Source of the DNA: Arthrobacter sp. M4
GTDB taxonomy: Bacteria; Actinomycetota; Actinomycetes; Actinomycetales; Micrococcaceae
DNA length: 64,000 bases
Reading direction: 5' to 3'
NCBI RefSeq assembly: GCF_020251205.1
Contig: NZ_JAIWYX010000006.1
Span: forward strand, 273,619 to 337,618
Part shown: piece after piece, positions 63,986 to 64,000 of the stretch
Position numbering within the stretch: the first letter of the stretch is position 1
Layout of the letters: each line of letters starts with the position of its first letter
Notes under the pieces: model-generated
Database searches by the model: none
Told to the model about the DNA's origin: nothing
The model's input: the letters and a program-made list of their open reading frames with translations, nothing else
Translations under genes and position numbers: made by a program

Positions 63986-64000
63986 CGTGATGTCAGTTGT

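Overview
The window looks like a chromosomal segment from a high-GC actinobacterium of the Arthrobacter/Pseudarthrobacter/Paenarthrobacter type. The evidence is the strong G/C third-position bias, frequent GTG starts and ATGA/TGATG gene overlaps. Actinobacterial gene neighbourhoods (dusB-dgt-dnaG; rpsB-tsf-pyrH-frr-cdsA; dxr-rip-ispG-GNAT) and a SAM-IV type riboswitch before metX point the same way. The genus is an inference. No prophage, insertion sequence or CRISPR array was seen.

Layout. 1-2000: secreted subtilisin-like protease with C-terminal repeat domains, cut by the left edge. 2205-7069: riboswitch-controlled metX, a SHOCT-type membrane protein, an AlkZ-like winged-helix protein, an SGNH hydrolase, an esterase and an S4 protein. 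7093-16649: YdcZ-type transporter, glyS, an acetyltransferase, a YibE/F membrane protein, then dusB, dgt and dnaG. 16663-17035: two tandem tRNA-Asn genes, each with its own promoter and terminator. 17050-24551: an MFS exporter with a frameshifted glycine-zipper gene behind it, a holin-like envelope protein, a CDP-alcohol phosphotransferase, a DMT transporter, a glycosyltransferase, a CAU-reading tRNA and an acyl-CoA dehydrogenase behind twin operators. 24526-30419: M23-like protein, rpsB, tsf, pyrH, frr, cdsA and a four-repeat DivIVA-like protein.

30462-54200 is mostly catabolic and transport functions. A LytS/LytTR-type two-component system lies between two DUF485 + sodium:solute symporter pairs and probably senses and imports a small carboxylate. 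An Lrp regulator is divergent from a branched-chain 2-oxoacid dehydrogenase operon (E1alpha, E1beta, E2). A TetR regulator is divergent from an eight-gene operon: a biotin-dependent acyl-CoA carboxylase (beta, alpha), acyl-CoA dehydrogenase, CoA-transferase A/B, MaoC hydratase, CitE-like lyase. Together these can take branched-chain keto acids, notably from leucine, through to acetyl-CoA and acetoacetate. CRP/GlxR-like sites (TGTGA-N6-TCACA) sit before both the dehydrogenase operon and one symporter operon.

54240-60730: a phytoene-desaturase-like oxidoreductase, then isoprenoid genes dxr and ispG with a site-2 protease between them. 60770-63743: a lipoprotein and an ABC exporter operon with its own TetR regulator behind a 24-bp palindrome. 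The last 110 bases hold three tandem copies of a 24-bp unit that, on the minus strand, each carry a Shine-Dalgarno sequence plus an ATG. This is the least explained structure in the window and it runs toward the right edge.
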